A DNA stretch of 64,000 nt, from NCBI RefSeq assembly GCF_002806975.1, contig NZ_NIHD01000001.1:1-64000 (forward strand), written 5' to 3'. Positions 48,444 to 57,591 of this stretch are shown piece by piece. The stretch's first letter is position 1. Each line of letters starts with the position of its first letter. Under the pieces are notes generated by a model, which saw only the letters and a list, made by a program, of their open reading frames with translations, was not told the origin of the DNA and made no database searches. The position numbers were made by a program, and so were the translations under genes. Origin of the DNA: Marinobacter aromaticivorans (GTDB taxonomy: Bacteria; Pseudomonadota; Gammaproteobacteria; Pseudomonadales; Oleiphilaceae).

Positions 48444-49307
48444 ATGAGCAGTTCTCCCCATATATTTGAAGCCACGATGGAAAACTTCCAGCAGGAGGTG
48501 ATGGAAGCCTCTGCCTCCACGCCCGTACTTGTGGATGTGTGGGCGGAATGGTGCGCACCCTGCAAGCAGCTTATGCCCGTGCTGGAAAAACTGGCGAACG
48601 AATATCAGGGGGCCTTTCGGCTTGCCAAGGTGAATGCCGATGAGCAGGAGCAACTCACAGCCAGCCTGGGTGTGCGCAGCCTGCCAACCGTTATTCTTGT
48701 GAAGGATGGCCAGGCGGTTGACGGATTTAACGGCGCCCTGCCCGAGAGCGAAATTCGCAAGGTGCTGGAGAAACACGTGGAGCTTCCTGAGGAGCCCCCA
48801 TACGAAAAAGCCCACCGGATATGGGAAGAGGGCGATATCGAGGGCGCGATGGAAATCCTCTCGGAACTGAACCGGAAAGACCCGGAAAACCTCAAGGTAC
48901 TGATTGACCTCGCCCAATTGAAGGCCGAAACCGGCGATCTGGAAACTGCCGAACAGGTTCTGGAAAGCCTGCCACCCGAGGAAAAACTGCAGCATCAGGC
49001 CAAACAGCTCGCAGCCCGAATAAAATTCCTGAAGCAGTCTGCCGAACTACCGCCGGAGAAAGACCTGCAAATGGCGCTGGAGCAGGATCCGAAAGACCCC
49101 AATGCCCTGCATTTGCTGGCACTCCATAAGGTGCTTCAGGAAGACAACGCCGCCGCCATGGAATTACTGATCCGGCTTATGCAGGTAGACAGCAAATACA
49201 AGGACGAGGTGGCAAAAACTACCCTGGTGGAGCTGTTTGAGAAGCTGGGGAATAACAATCCGGATGTGCGGACTTATCGGCGTAAGCTTTATACGTTGAT
49301 GCATTGA
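48444..49307 (+). CDS. Thioredoxin-TPR protein (CnoX/YbbN family)
   Basis: A 287-residue protein with an N-terminal thioredoxin fold (about 8-110) and a C-terminal TPR-like helical region (about 120-285). The active site is WCAPC, so a dithiol is retained, whereas the E. coli homolog CnoX lacks the first Cys. The family acts as a chaperone-linked redox protein that delivers clients to GroEL/DnaK. The ATG at 48444 is preferred to the GTG at 48435, which lies in the CAGGTG ribosome site. It is divergent from lon. Confidence 0.9.
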   Translation: MSSSPHIFEATMENFQQEVMEASASTPVLVDVWAEWCAPCKQLMPVLEKLANEYQGAFRLAKVNADEQEQLTASLGVRSLPTVILVKDGQAVDGFNGALPESEIRKVLEKHVELPEEPPYEKAHRIWEEGDIEGAMEILSELNRKDPENLKVLIDLAQLKAETGDLETAEQVLESLPPEEKLQHQAKQLAARIKFLKQSAELPPEKDLQMALEQDPKDPNALHLLALHKVLQEDNAAAMELLIRLMQVDSKYKDEVAKTTLVELFEKLGNNNPDVRTYRRKLYTLMH

Positions 49308-49436
49308 TCCGGCCCGCGCGGCCGTGGCCTGGCTCAAAATTCTGGAGAAGGTTGGGCCGGCGCTTGGCCGGCCAGGTCACAATCACGAATAAGATTGACT
49401 CAAACCACGAAGTGCTGGAGTGGCTGGAGGTTGGTT

Positions 49437-49667
49437 TCAGGCTTCGTCGCCAGCATGCTCGTCAGAGTCAGCCTCTTCTTCGGCGCCCTCGTCCTCATCT
49501 TCATCCGGAGCTTTCTCGTCAGAATCAGCTTTTTCTCCAACGCGTTCATCACCGTTGGTGTCTTCCACAGCTTCGCCGCCGTGTTCGTCTTGGGCTACAG
49601 CAACGCCACCGAATGACAGAGCGGCAAGCAGGAACATCAGGGCAATAAAAGAGTGAAATGTTTTCAT
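49437..49667 (-). CDS. Small, extremely acidic exported protein
   Basis: A 76-residue protein with a clear signal peptide (MKTFHSFIALMFLLAALSFGGVAVAQ) and a mature part of about 51 residues of which about half are Asp or Glu, with few hydrophobics. CAGGAGAAACAGT precedes the ATG, which supports real expression. I do not recognise a family. The composition suggests an unstructured periplasmic or secreted polyanion, possibly binding cations. It is preceded by the thioredoxin gene on the opposite strand. Confidence 0.65.
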   Translation of the reverse strand: MKTFHSFIALMFLLAALSFGGVAVAQDEHGGEAVEDTNGDERVGEKADSDEKAPDEDEDEGAEEEADSDEHAGDEA

Positions 49668-49735
49668 ACTGTTTCTCCTGTTGGGGGCAGTACGTTTTAC
49701 TTATACTCGCCTTAATACCTACGAGCAATGTCCTA

Positions 49736-50527
49736 CTATGGATGTTCGGGGTTCTGATTTCTTGATCGAAACGGCTCTGTCAGCCAGGTGCTGAAAGACA
49801 GATAATCCTCTCGGCCCTCGGCAAGACCCAGGTGAGTCATTTCCTGTTCGTCTGGTTCGGCGTAAGTGCCAAAAAGACGGTCCCAGACGATAAAGATGGT
49901 GGCAAAGTTGGCATCGCCTGTTCGGCGGGACACCGTATGGTGGCTGGTATGGAACCGGGGCGTAACAATAAAGCGCCGCAGTCTGCGCTCCCAGCGCTCG
50001 GGCAGATCAATGTTGGAGTGATGGAACTGGCTCGTCAGGCTTACAGCCGCTTCGAACGCCATAAAGCCGACCAGAGATGTCCCCCAAAGCGCGATCCAGC
50101 CCAGCTTCACGAAAAAAGAAATGAACAGCTCACCCGGATGAAATCTCAGTGCTGTGGTGATATCGACGTGTGTGTCCACATGGTGAACCTTGTGGAACCG
50201 CCAGAGCAGGCCCAGGCGGTGATTAAACCGGTGCCACCAGTAGTCAAGCATGTCCAGTACGATAATGGTTGCGAGGATGCCGCCAAGGCCGCTGTACCCG
50301 AGCATCGGGGCCAAACCCCATCCCTGTTCCACCACAAGCTCTGTCCAGTAGAGAAACGGTGCGAGAATCACCAGCTTGAGAAGCACCGTGTTAAAAATGG
50401 CCATGGCCATATGGGTTCGCAGGCGTTTCCCCCGCGGTTCCTGCCAGGGGCGGGCCGCAAACAGGGTTTCTGCGCCGTAGAGCAGAGCGAAACCAAGGAG
50501 GAAGATAGCAAGTTTTACGTCGTCCAT
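49736..50527 (-). CDS. Sterol desaturase/fatty acid hydroxylase family protein
   Basis: A 263-residue integral-membrane di-iron oxygenase. The histidine clusters of the family are present: HRFNH (about 110), HKVHH (about 124) and HTSHH (about 206). Four hydrophobic segments lie mainly in the first 160 residues. Such enzymes hydroxylate or desaturate lipids, sterols or carotenoids; the substrate is unknown. It starts 14 bases after a lipoprotein gene and is probably in the same operon. Confidence 0.9.
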   Translation of the reverse strand: MDDVKLAIFLLGFALLYGAETLFAARPWQEPRGKRLRTHMAMAIFNTVLLKLVILAPFLYWTELVVEQGWGLAPMLGYSGLGGILATIIVLDMLDYWWHRFNHRLGLLWRFHKVHHVDTHVDITTALRFHPGELFISFFVKLGWIALWGTSLVGFMAFEAAVSLTSQFHHSNIDLPERWERRLRRFIVTPRFHTSHHTVSRRTGDANFATIFIVWDRLFGTYAEPDEQEMTHLGLAEGREDYLSFSTWLTEPFRSRNQNPEHP

Positions 50528-50541
50528 GGTCTCATGCCCGC

Positions 50542-51105
50542 CTAACGCAGAAGGTTGATTCGGTCATTCACGAAATTGTATCTCGGCTGCTGCACCCATT
50601 GGTTGTCTGATCGCGCGGGGAGCTTATGAACATTTTCTTCGTAGACGACCAGCTCGCCATTCAGCTCCTGCAGCCAGAAATCGAGATCGTAGGTTTTATC
50701 CGGGTCGTTGATCTCGGCAAAGTTGGTGCAGGCAAAATAGAACTGGCCATCAATCACACGCACCGGGTCGTGAATCATCTGAAACCGCAACTGCAGATTC
50801 TGGCTGGTGCGTGGGTCGGTAATTTCGAACACGCCGGGGTTACCCAGCTCCGTGCGCTTGCGGATGTGCTCGCGCATGGCAGCTTTGATCTCGCTGGATG
50901 AAAAGCGTTTGTTGCCTGGGGCTTTGTCTGTGGATTTCGATGGGGCAAGGGTCTCCGGCTCATCACTGATCCGGGCATTGGTTTGATTTTTCAGGCTGGT
51001 GGTCTCGCCCGTGTCACCGCCACAACGGGCAAGGGCGAGAACCAGAATGACAGGCAACGCAATCCAGGCTTTGCGGGTGAGCCATGTCCATCCGGAGGCT
51101 TGCAT
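50542..51105 (-). CDS. Putative lipoprotein of unknown function
   Basis: A 187-residue protein with a basic start, a hydrophobic leader (WIALPVILVLALARC) and a lipobox-like Cys at 28 in LARCGGD. After a Ser/Thr/Pro linker, the globular part includes GVFEITDPRTSQNLQLRFQMIHDPVRVIDGQFYFACTNF and YDLDFWLQELNG, so it looks like a compact beta-rich domain. I do not recognise a family. It precedes the sterol-desaturase-like gene by 14 bases on the same strand. Confidence 0.7.
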   Translation of the reverse strand: MQASGWTWLTRKAWIALPVILVLALARCGGDTGETTSLKNQTNARISDEPETLAPSKSTDKAPGNKRFSSSEIKAAMREHIRKRTELGNPGVFEITDPRTSQNLQLRFQMIHDPVRVIDGQFYFACTNFAEINDPDKTYDLDFWLQELNGELVVYEENVHKLPARSDNQWVQQPRYNFVNDRINLLR

Positions 51106-51189
51106 AGCGCACTTCCTCAGCTGTGTTTGTAGAGGGCTTCGTTATCATTATAGCTTACGCAGCATGTAGCGATTCGGATGGTGCTCGCA

Positions 51190-51226
51190 AGCGCCTGCTT
51201 CCCACCTGCCTCTGGAAGCAAGCGCT
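51190..51226. repeat. Hairpin downstream of the KamA-like gene
   Basis: AGCGCCTGCTTCC and GGAAGCAAGCGCT form a 13-bp stem with one G-T mismatch and an 11-base loop, 27 bases beyond the kamA-like stop. No T-run follows, so it may stabilise the transcript's 3' end. Confidence 0.45.
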
Positions 51227-51252
51227 GTATGGCCAGGTCACGGCCTGGGCAA

Positions 51253-52617
51253 TCAGCCGTTCCCTTTCTTCATCGCCTCAAACTCATCCTCAAAGAAAAA
51301 CTTCTCCTCACCAAACGCCGGCTCCAGCTCATGTAGCCAGGTGGCAGTGTCGCTGTATTTGGCAAAGAAGGGGCGTTGAACCCAATCCGGGTTTCGGCCC
51401 TGCAGGAAACGCAGCACAAAGACCTTTTCGCCGGCGACTTCAGTAATGCCCTGAACCTCCACCTTGCCGGGGCCAGCGCTCATGCTGGGGCCACGGGCGG
51501 TGCGGGCCAGGCCGCTGACCTTTTTCATGGCTTCGCGGTATATGTTAAAGGCTTCGGCCAGGGGTACTTCAAAGTAGTTCTTGGCGCCGGTATCCCGCTC
51601 TACAAACATGTAGTAGGGGATGATGCCCAGCTGTACTTCTTTCTTCCAGAGCTTGGCCCAGGCGTCTGCGTTGTCGTTAACGTGTTTGATCAGGGGCCCC
51701 TGGGCGCGAATTTCAGCACCGGTTGCACGAATGCGGCGAATGGCCTCTTCGGCGATGTCGGTGGTGATTTCCTGCCAGTGATTGTAATGGGCCATGATGG
51801 CTACGTGCTTGCCTGCATCCACCAGCCGGGCAAACAGGTCAGTCAACTCGTCGGCATCCTTGTCCGTCACAAAACGGTAGGGCCAGAAGGTAAGAGCCTT
51901 GGTGCCGATGCGGATGGTCTGGATATGGTCGAATTCCGGCTGCAGAAGGGGTTCAAGGTACTGAGCCAGGCTCTTGGTTTTCATCACCATGGGGTCGCCG
52001 CCGGTCACCAGCAGGTCCGTCACTTCGGTGTGTTCCTGCAGGTAGCCATGCAGCTTCTCGGCTTCGGTGCTGGACATCTTCAGGTCTTTGTCGCCCACAA
52101 ATTGCGCCCAGCGGAAACAGAAGGTGCAATAAGAGTGGCAGGTCTGGCCCTGGGCAGGGAAGAACAGCACGGTTTCACGGTACTTGTGCTGCACACCGTC
52201 CAGAACCTCACCTTCCAGTTCCGGCATGTTCATTTCCATCTGACCGGCCGGGTGTGGGTTCAGTTCATCACGGATCTCTTTGGCAACGACCTGGATCTCT
52301 TTTTTGTCAGCGCCCTCTTTGAGCATCCGGGCCATGCGCTCGAAGTGCTCGTCTTTCAGCATGCCTTTTTGTGGAAAAACCAGCTGATAGATGGGGTCGT
52401 TGGGGACTTTGCTCCAGTCAATCAATTCGTTGATGACATACTCATTAACGCGGAATGGAAGCACACTGGCCACGACTTTCATCTCGAACAGTGTTTCTTC
52501 CGGGAGGTTTTGTATGGCGTCGATTTTATCGAGCTGGCGGTCGGTATAAACCTTGAAGCGTCGCTCCTCGAACTCGGTGGTGGGAATTCGGTTTGGAAAG
52601 GTGACGATGGAGTTCAT
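51253..52617 (-). CDS. KamA-family radical SAM protein (lysine 2,3-aminomutase-like)
   Basis: A 454-residue radical SAM enzyme. The iron-sulfur motif C160-x3-C164-x2-C167 lies in QTCHSYCTFCFRW, and TGGDPMVMK is the SAM-binding GGE-like motif. The C-terminal half contains SAGPGK, which may hold the PLP-binding Lys where classical aminomutases have PGGGGK. It is longer than EpmB (about 340), which acts on EF-P, and there is no efp or epmA near it, so another amino acid substrate is likely. The name is a family assignment only. Confidence 0.82.
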   Translation of the reverse strand: MNSIVTFPNRIPTTEFEERRFKVYTDRQLDKIDAIQNLPEETLFEMKVVASVLPFRVNEYVINELIDWSKVPNDPIYQLVFPQKGMLKDEHFERMARMLKEGADKKEIQVVAKEIRDELNPHPAGQMEMNMPELEGEVLDGVQHKYRETVLFFPAQGQTCHSYCTFCFRWAQFVGDKDLKMSSTEAEKLHGYLQEHTEVTDLLVTGGDPMVMKTKSLAQYLEPLLQPEFDHIQTIRIGTKALTFWPYRFVTDKDADELTDLFARLVDAGKHVAIMAHYNHWQEITTDIAEEAIRRIRATGAEIRAQGPLIKHVNDNADAWAKLWKKEVQLGIIPYYMFVERDTGAKNYFEVPLAEAFNIYREAMKKVSGLARTARGPSMSAGPGKVEVQGITEVAGEKVFVLRFLQGRNPDWVQRPFFAKYSDTATWLHELEPAFGEEKFFFEDEFEAMKKGNG

Positions 52618-53184
52618 GATTCGCCCTCTGTATTAAGCGTCAGAAATTGAAGGATGGCCAAATAAACGCCACTCCGATGGTCAAAAAATGGGCAGATGAG
52701 TATACAGAAATTGCTGTTTCGTTTCAGGTCTAACTAAAAAGTCAGAGCAAAAAAACGGAATATTTTCCGAGAGTTTTTTTAAGTTATTGAAAGTATAAGA
52801 AAAATAAATTAACCATTTCACGCGATTCCTGTCAGGATCGTTTAGCACGGTAATTAAAAGCCAGGCTGTGCGGCCACTACGACGATAGTCTGAGTCAGGT
52901 TGTTTGGTGTTCAAAAAAAAGGCATTATTGCGTAACTAATCGAAATTATCTTTGCTCATTTCAGGCAATTGTTACGTTTAAGCAATATTTTCAGGTTTTG
53001 CGTAGTAAAAATACTACGGGATTCGCGTTGGTTTGGGTGTATGGGCAAGTGCCAGATTAAAACCAGCCATTCGGCAGGGCCGGACAGCAAAAGCCGGGCA
53101 GGAAAAACAGGAAAGCTGTTCTATGCTTGTTAAATGCCAACTGCGGCGCCTGCTGCACTTTTTTTATGTTAAGGGGGAGGTTTG
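52618..53184. other. A/T-rich intergenic region upstream of aceE
   Basis: 567 bases without a credible gene, clearly richer in A/T than the neighbouring genes. The section 52680-53050 contains poly-A/T runs and the palindrome CGTAGTA-AAAA-TACTACG at 53001-53018. It should carry the divergent promoters of the KamA-like gene and of aceE. I found no tRNA or small RNA in it. Confidence 0.55.
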
Positions 53185-55848
53185 ATGTACCAGGATGATG
53201 ATCCCATTGAAACCAATGAGTGGCTTGATGCGCTTGAGTCACTGATGGAGAACGAGGGTATAGACAGGGTAAAGTACATTCTGGAACGCCTCTCTGAGCG
53301 CGCCAGCCGGGATGGCACCGAGCTACCCTATTCTATTACCACGCCGTTCCGGAACACTATCCCGGCAACACAGGAAGCCCGGATGCCGGGTGATCTGTTC
53401 ATGGAGCGCCGGATTCGCTCGCTGATCCGCTGGAATGCCATGGCGATGGTTGTGCGGGCCAATAAGCGCCCCGGCGATCTGGGCGGGCACATTTCTACCT
53501 TTTCATCGGCAGCCACTCTGTACGATATTGGTTTCAACTACTTTTTCCATGGTGGCGATGAAAAGCGGGAGTCCGATCTGGTGTACTTCCAGGGGCACGC
53601 CGCACCGGGTAACTACGCCCGCTCCTTCCTGGAGGGGCGCTTCACGGAAGAGCAGCTCGATAAGTACCGGGAGGAAGTGGACGGCGACGGCCTTTCCTCC
53701 TACCCACACCCCTGGTTGATGCCGGATTACTGGCAGTTCCCCACGGTATCCATGGGGCTTGGGCCAATTCAGGCCATCTATCAGGCCCATGTAATGAAAT
53801 ATCTCGATAGCCGCGAGCTTATCGAAATGGGGGATCGGAAGGTCTGGTGTTTTCTGGGTGATGGTGAAACCGACGAGCCCGAAACCCTCGGCTGCATCTC
53901 CAAGGCCGGGCGTGAAAACCTCGACAACCTGATATTTGTAGTGAACTGCAACCTGCAGCGCCTGGATGGGCCGGTGCGTGGTAACGGCAAGATTATCCAG
54001 GAGCTGGAGGGTGCCTTCCGTGGTGCCGGCTGGAACGTCATCAAGGTGGTTTGGGGCAGGGTATGGGATACCCTGTTCGATAAGGATGAAAACGGCGTAA
54101 TGCAGCGTGCCATGGATGAGATCTGCGATGGCGACTTGCAGAACTTCACCCACAACGGTCCGGCTCACACCCGCAAGCATTTCTTCGGCAAGTACCCCGA
54201 GCTGGCCAAGCTGGTTGAAGGCTGGTCTGATGAAGATATCAACAAGCTCAACCGGGGCGGGCATGACCCCTACAAGGTTTATGCCGCCTACAAGAGGGCA
54301 GCGACCGAGGCCAATGGCAAGCCTACGGTAATTCTTGCCCATACCATCAAGGGTTATGGCTTTGGTGCAGCGGGTGAGTCCCAGAACACGGCGCACTCGC
54401 TGAAGAAACTCGATATAGAAACACTCAAGGGCTTCCGCGACCGCTTTGCCATCCCCCTGAAAGACGAAGAGCTGGAAGACGTGCCCTATTACCGCCCGGC
54501 ACCTGACAGTCCTGAACTGGTATACATGAACAAGCGCCGGCAGGAGCTGGGTGGCTTCTTTCCCCGGCGCCGTAAAGATTCCCAGCCCCTGAAAATTCCC
54601 GATCTGGATATATTCAAGCAGGTTCTGGAGGGTTCAAACGGCCGGGAAATCTCTACAACCATGGCGTTTGTGCGCCTGCTGAGTGCACTGGTTAAAGACA
54701 AGCGTGTAGGCAAACGCGTTGTGCCGATTGTGCCGGACGAAGCCCGGACATTCGGTATGGAAGGCATGTTTCGTCAGCTCGGGATCTACACCTCCGAGGG
54801 CCAGAAGTATGTGCCCCAGGATCGTGACCAGATCATGTATTACCGGGAGGACAAGAAAGGCCAGATCCTGCAGGAAGGTATCAACGAGGGTGGCGCTATG
54901 GCCGCATGGATGGCGGCAGCTACATCCTACAGCAATAACAACTTCCCGCTGATTCCATTCTACGCTTTCTATTCCATGTTTGGTTTCCAGCGTGTGGGCG
55001 ATCTGGCCTGGGCTTCCGGCGACATACAGGCCCGCGGCTTTCTGATTGGCGGCACCGCCGGACGTACTACGCTTAATGGCGAAGGCTTGCAGCACCAGGA
55101 CGGCCACAGCCATGTTCTGGCGAACACAATTCCCAATTGCCGCGCTTACGATCCCTCTTATGGTTATGAGATGGCAGTTATCATCCACCATGGCATGAAG
55201 GAAATGTACGAGGAGAATAAAAACCTCTTCTACTACATCACCATGGAGAACGAAAACTACGAACAGCCGGCCATGCCCAAGGGAGTTGAAGAGGGCATTA
55301 TCAAGGGCATGTACAAGTTCGAATCGGTAGAGGTGAAAGGCGGCAAGAAGAAGCTGCGTGTGCAACTGCTTGGCTCCGGCGCCATCATGAACGAGGTCCG
55401 CCACGCCGCGCAGATGCTCAAGGACGACTGGGGCGTGGCCTCGGATGTCTGGAGCGTCACCAGCTTCAACGAACTGGCCCGCGATGGTCAGCACGTTGAG
55501 CGCTGGAACTTCCTGCACCCCGATGACAAGGGCCGTAAAGCCTATGTTACCCAGTGCCTGGAAAAGCAGACTGGCCCGGTGGTTTCCTCTACGGACTATA
55601 TCAAGCTGCACTCCGAGCAGTTGCGGGCGTTTATCCCGAAAACCTACCTTACCCTGGGAACTGACGGCTTTGGCCGCAGTGATACCCGGGAGAAGCTGCG
55701 GAGTTTCTTTGAAGTGGATCGCTATTACGTAACGGTAGCTGCCTTGTCTGCTCTGGCCAAAGATGGCGAGATCAAGGAAGAGCAGGTTCTTGAAGCCATG
55801 CGCAAGTACGGAATCGATCGCAACAAAACGAACCCGGCGCACAGCTAA
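53185..55848 (+). CDS. aceE: Pyruvate dehydrogenase E1 component (homodimeric)
   Basis: An 887-residue thiamine diphosphate enzyme that decarboxylates pyruvate and acylates the lipoyl group of E2. The TPP motif begins with GDGETDEPETLG and ends with NLIFVVNCNLQRLDG; pyrimidine-domain motifs such as EGINEGGAM and GDLAWASGD are present. The ATG at 53185 has the strong site GGGGGAGG 5 bases upstream. aceF follows after 10 bases. The A/T-rich region upstream is its likely control region. Confidence 0.97.
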   Translation: MYQDDDPIETNEWLDALESLMENEGIDRVKYILERLSERASRDGTELPYSITTPFRNTIPATQEARMPGDLFMERRIRSLIRWNAMAMVVRANKRPGDLGGHISTFSSAATLYDIGFNYFFHGGDEKRESDLVYFQGHAAPGNYARSFLEGRFTEEQLDKYREEVDGDGLSSYPHPWLMPDYWQFPTVSMGLGPIQAIYQAHVMKYLDSRELIEMGDRKVWCFLGDGETDEPETLGCISKAGRENLDNLIFVVNCNLQRLDGPVRGNGKIIQELEGAFRGAGWNVIKVVWGRVWDTLFDKDENGVMQRAMDEICDGDLQNFTHNGPAHTRKHFFGKYPELAKLVEGWSDEDINKLNRGGHDPYKVYAAYKRAATEANGKPTVILAHTIKGYGFGAAGESQNTAHSLKKLDIETLKGFRDRFAIPLKDEELEDVPYYRPAPDSPELVYMNKRRQELGGFFPRRRKDSQPLKIPDLDIFKQVLEGSNGREISTTMAFVRLLSALVKDKRVGKRVVPIVPDEARTFGMEGMFRQLGIYTSEGQKYVPQDRDQIMYYREDKKGQILQEGINEGGAMAAWMAAATSYSNNNFPLIPFYAFYSMFGFQRVGDLAWASGDIQARGFLIGGTAGRTTLNGEGLQHQDGHSHVLANTIPNCRAYDPSYGYEMAVIIHHGMKEMYEENKNLFYYITMENENYEQPAMPKGVEEGIIKGMYKFESVEVKGGKKKLRVQLLGSGAIMNEVRHAAQMLKDDWGVASDVWSVTSFNELARDGQHVERWNFLHPDDKGRKAYVTQCLEKQTGPVVSSTDYIKLHSEQLRAFIPKTYLTLGTDGFGRSDTREKLRSFFEVDRYYVTVAALSALAKDGEIKEEQVLEAMRKYGIDRNKTNPAHS

Positions 55849-55858
55849 GGAGACCGTC

Positions 55859-57550
55859 ATGAGTGAACAGGAAATCAAGGTTCCCGATCTTGGCGGGGCA
55901 GAAGAAGTTGAAGTTATTGAGCTTCTGGTGAGTGCTGGCGATACGGTTGAAACAGAAGACCCGATCCTGACCGTTGAAACTGATAAAGCGTCTGTGGAAT
56001 TACCATCCCCCGGCGCCGGCAAGATCACCAAACTCACTGTAAAGGTGGGTGACAAGGTGAAGGAAGGCGACGTAGTTGGCATGATGGAGGCCAGCGGTGA
56101 ATCAGGTGGCACCGATGATGCCTCCGGCGACGATTCGGACAGCGAGTCGCAAGAGGCGTCCGATAAGAAAGCGGAGGCTGAATCCAGCTCCGGAAGCGAA
56201 GCCGGGGCGCAGGACGAAAAGCCGGCAGCGCCGAAGAAATCCGGTGGTTCACGCAAGGAAACCGTGCTGGTACCGCCTCTGGATGGTATGGAAGATGTAC
56301 CGGTTATCGAAATTAACGTTTCCGAAGGCGATACCATAGACGTTGATGATCCGCTGGTAACCGTTGAATCTGATAAGGCGACCATGGAAATCCCGTCGCC
56401 CTATGGTGGCAAAGTCACGAAAATACTGGTTACCGAGGGCGACAAGCTGTCTGAGGGCGACAAGCTGCTGGAGCTGACCGTTGAACAGGACAGCGGCGAT
56501 GAGGGCGGCGAGCAGGAAGAAGAAGCGCCCGCTGGCTCCGATCAGGAAGCAGAGCCGGAGGCCAAAGCGGCTGCAGAGAGCCAGGAGAAAGAGCCCGCTG
56601 TGCAGCCCCAGAGCGCAACCTACGAGCCACCGGCGCCGGGTGCCAAGGTTCATGCCGGCCCGGCTGTGCGCAAGCTGGCACGAGAGCTGGGTGCAGACAT
56701 GACTCGCATCAAGGGGTCGGGCCCGAAAAGCCGGATTCTGAAAGACGATGTGCAAGCCTACATCAAGAGCCAGTTGCAGCAGGCCCAGCAGGGTGGTTCT
56801 GTGGGAACAGGGTCTGGCATTCCTGGTGTGAAACTGCCTGACTTCAGTCAGTTTGGTGATGTTGAGCGGGAAGCCATGTCGCGGATGATGGCGGTTACGG
56901 CCACCAACATGCAGCGTAGCTGGCTGAATGTGCCCCATGTTACCCAGTTTGAGGATGCCGATATCACCGACATGGAAGCCTTCCGGAAATCCCAGAAAGC
57001 TGCCGGTGAGAAAAAAGGCGTGAAGATGACGCCTTTGCCCTTCATTCTCAAAGCCTGTGCAACAGCGCTGGCGGAGTTGCCCCAGTTCAATGTGTCTCTG
57101 GATATGGAGCGTAAAGAGGTGGTGCGCAAGCAGTACATTCATATTGGTATTGCGGTGGATACACCCAACGGGCTGATGGTTCCGGTGATTCGCGATGTGG
57201 ATCAGAAAGGCCTCTGGGAGCTGGCGGCAGAAAGTGCCGAGCTTGCCCAGAAAGCCCGGGACAAGCAGCTGAAGCCTGCTGAAATGCAGGGTGCCTGCTT
57301 TACCATCACCAGCCTGGGCGGCATTGGTGGCACCGCGTTCACGCCGATTGTGAATACGCCGGAAGTGGCGATTCTTGGGGTATCCCGGGCCGCCATGAAG
57401 CCAGTGTGGGACGGTAACGAGTTTCAGCCAAGGCTGATGTTGCCGCTGTCGCTGTCTTACGATCACCGTGCGGTGAACGGGGCAGATGCGGCGCGGTTCA
57501 CTTCGCTGCTCAGCCAGCTGCTTGGGGATATTCGTACCCTGCTGCTGTGA
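55859..57550 (+). CDS. aceF: Pyruvate dehydrogenase E2 (dihydrolipoamide acetyltransferase)
   Basis: A 563-residue core subunit of the pyruvate dehydrogenase complex. Two lipoyl domains carry the modified Lys in ETDKASVEL (Lys43) and ESDKATMEI (about Lys172). Acidic, Ala/Glu-rich linkers separate them and the E1/E3-binding domain (AGPAVRKLARELGAD, about 263-300). The catalytic domain ends with SYDHRAVNGADAARF; Asn replaces the usual Asp of HxxxDG, as in the Pseudomonas/Azotobacter enzymes. E3 is not adjacent. A palindromic repeat begins 42 bases after the stop. Confidence 0.97.
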   Translation: MSEQEIKVPDLGGAEEVEVIELLVSAGDTVETEDPILTVETDKASVELPSPGAGKITKLTVKVGDKVKEGDVVGMMEASGESGGTDDASGDDSDSESQEASDKKAEAESSSGSEAGAQDEKPAAPKKSGGSRKETVLVPPLDGMEDVPVIEINVSEGDTIDVDDPLVTVESDKATMEIPSPYGGKVTKILVTEGDKLSEGDKLLELTVEQDSGDEGGEQEEEAPAGSDQEAEPEAKAAAESQEKEPAVQPQSATYEPPAPGAKVHAGPAVRKLARELGADMTRIKGSGPKSRILKDDVQAYIKSQLQQAQQGGSVGTGSGIPGVKLPDFSQFGDVEREAMSRMMAVTATNMQRSWLNVPHVTQFEDADITDMEAFRKSQKAAGEKKGVKMTPLPFILKACATALAELPQFNVSLDMERKEVVRKQYIHIGIAVDTPNGLMVPVIRDVDQKGLWELAAESAELAQKARDKQLKPAEMQGACFTITSLGGIGGTAFTPIVNTPEVAILGVSRAAMKPVWDGNEFQPRLMLPLSLSYDHRAVNGADAARFTSLLSQLLGDIRTLLL

Positions 57551-57591
57551 TAGCCGCTAGAACTGCTCCCAGCCATTGAGGTTTGGGGCGC

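Noticed and set aside
49308..49436. GC-rich inverted sequences after the thioredoxin-TPR gene
   Set aside because: GGCCGGC-type repeats pair only partly and do not match the repeat family; probably an ordinary 3' structure.
51150..51252. Possible fourth copy of the palindromic element
   Set aside because: GGATGGTGCTCGCAAGCGC loosely resembles part of the core, but the CCATCCATGG hairpin and outer arms are missing; only a separate hairpin is present.
54634..56385. 583-codon open frame antisense to aceE/aceF
   Set aside because: It spans two conserved genes and their gap on the opposite strand; the Ser/Thr/Pro-rich start mirrors the acidic linkers of aceF. No family resemblance.
57463..57510. 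Asn in place of Asp in the aceF HxxxDG motif as a possible inactivation
   Set aside because: The same HRAxNGA form is normal in Pseudomonas and Azotobacter E2 enzymes.
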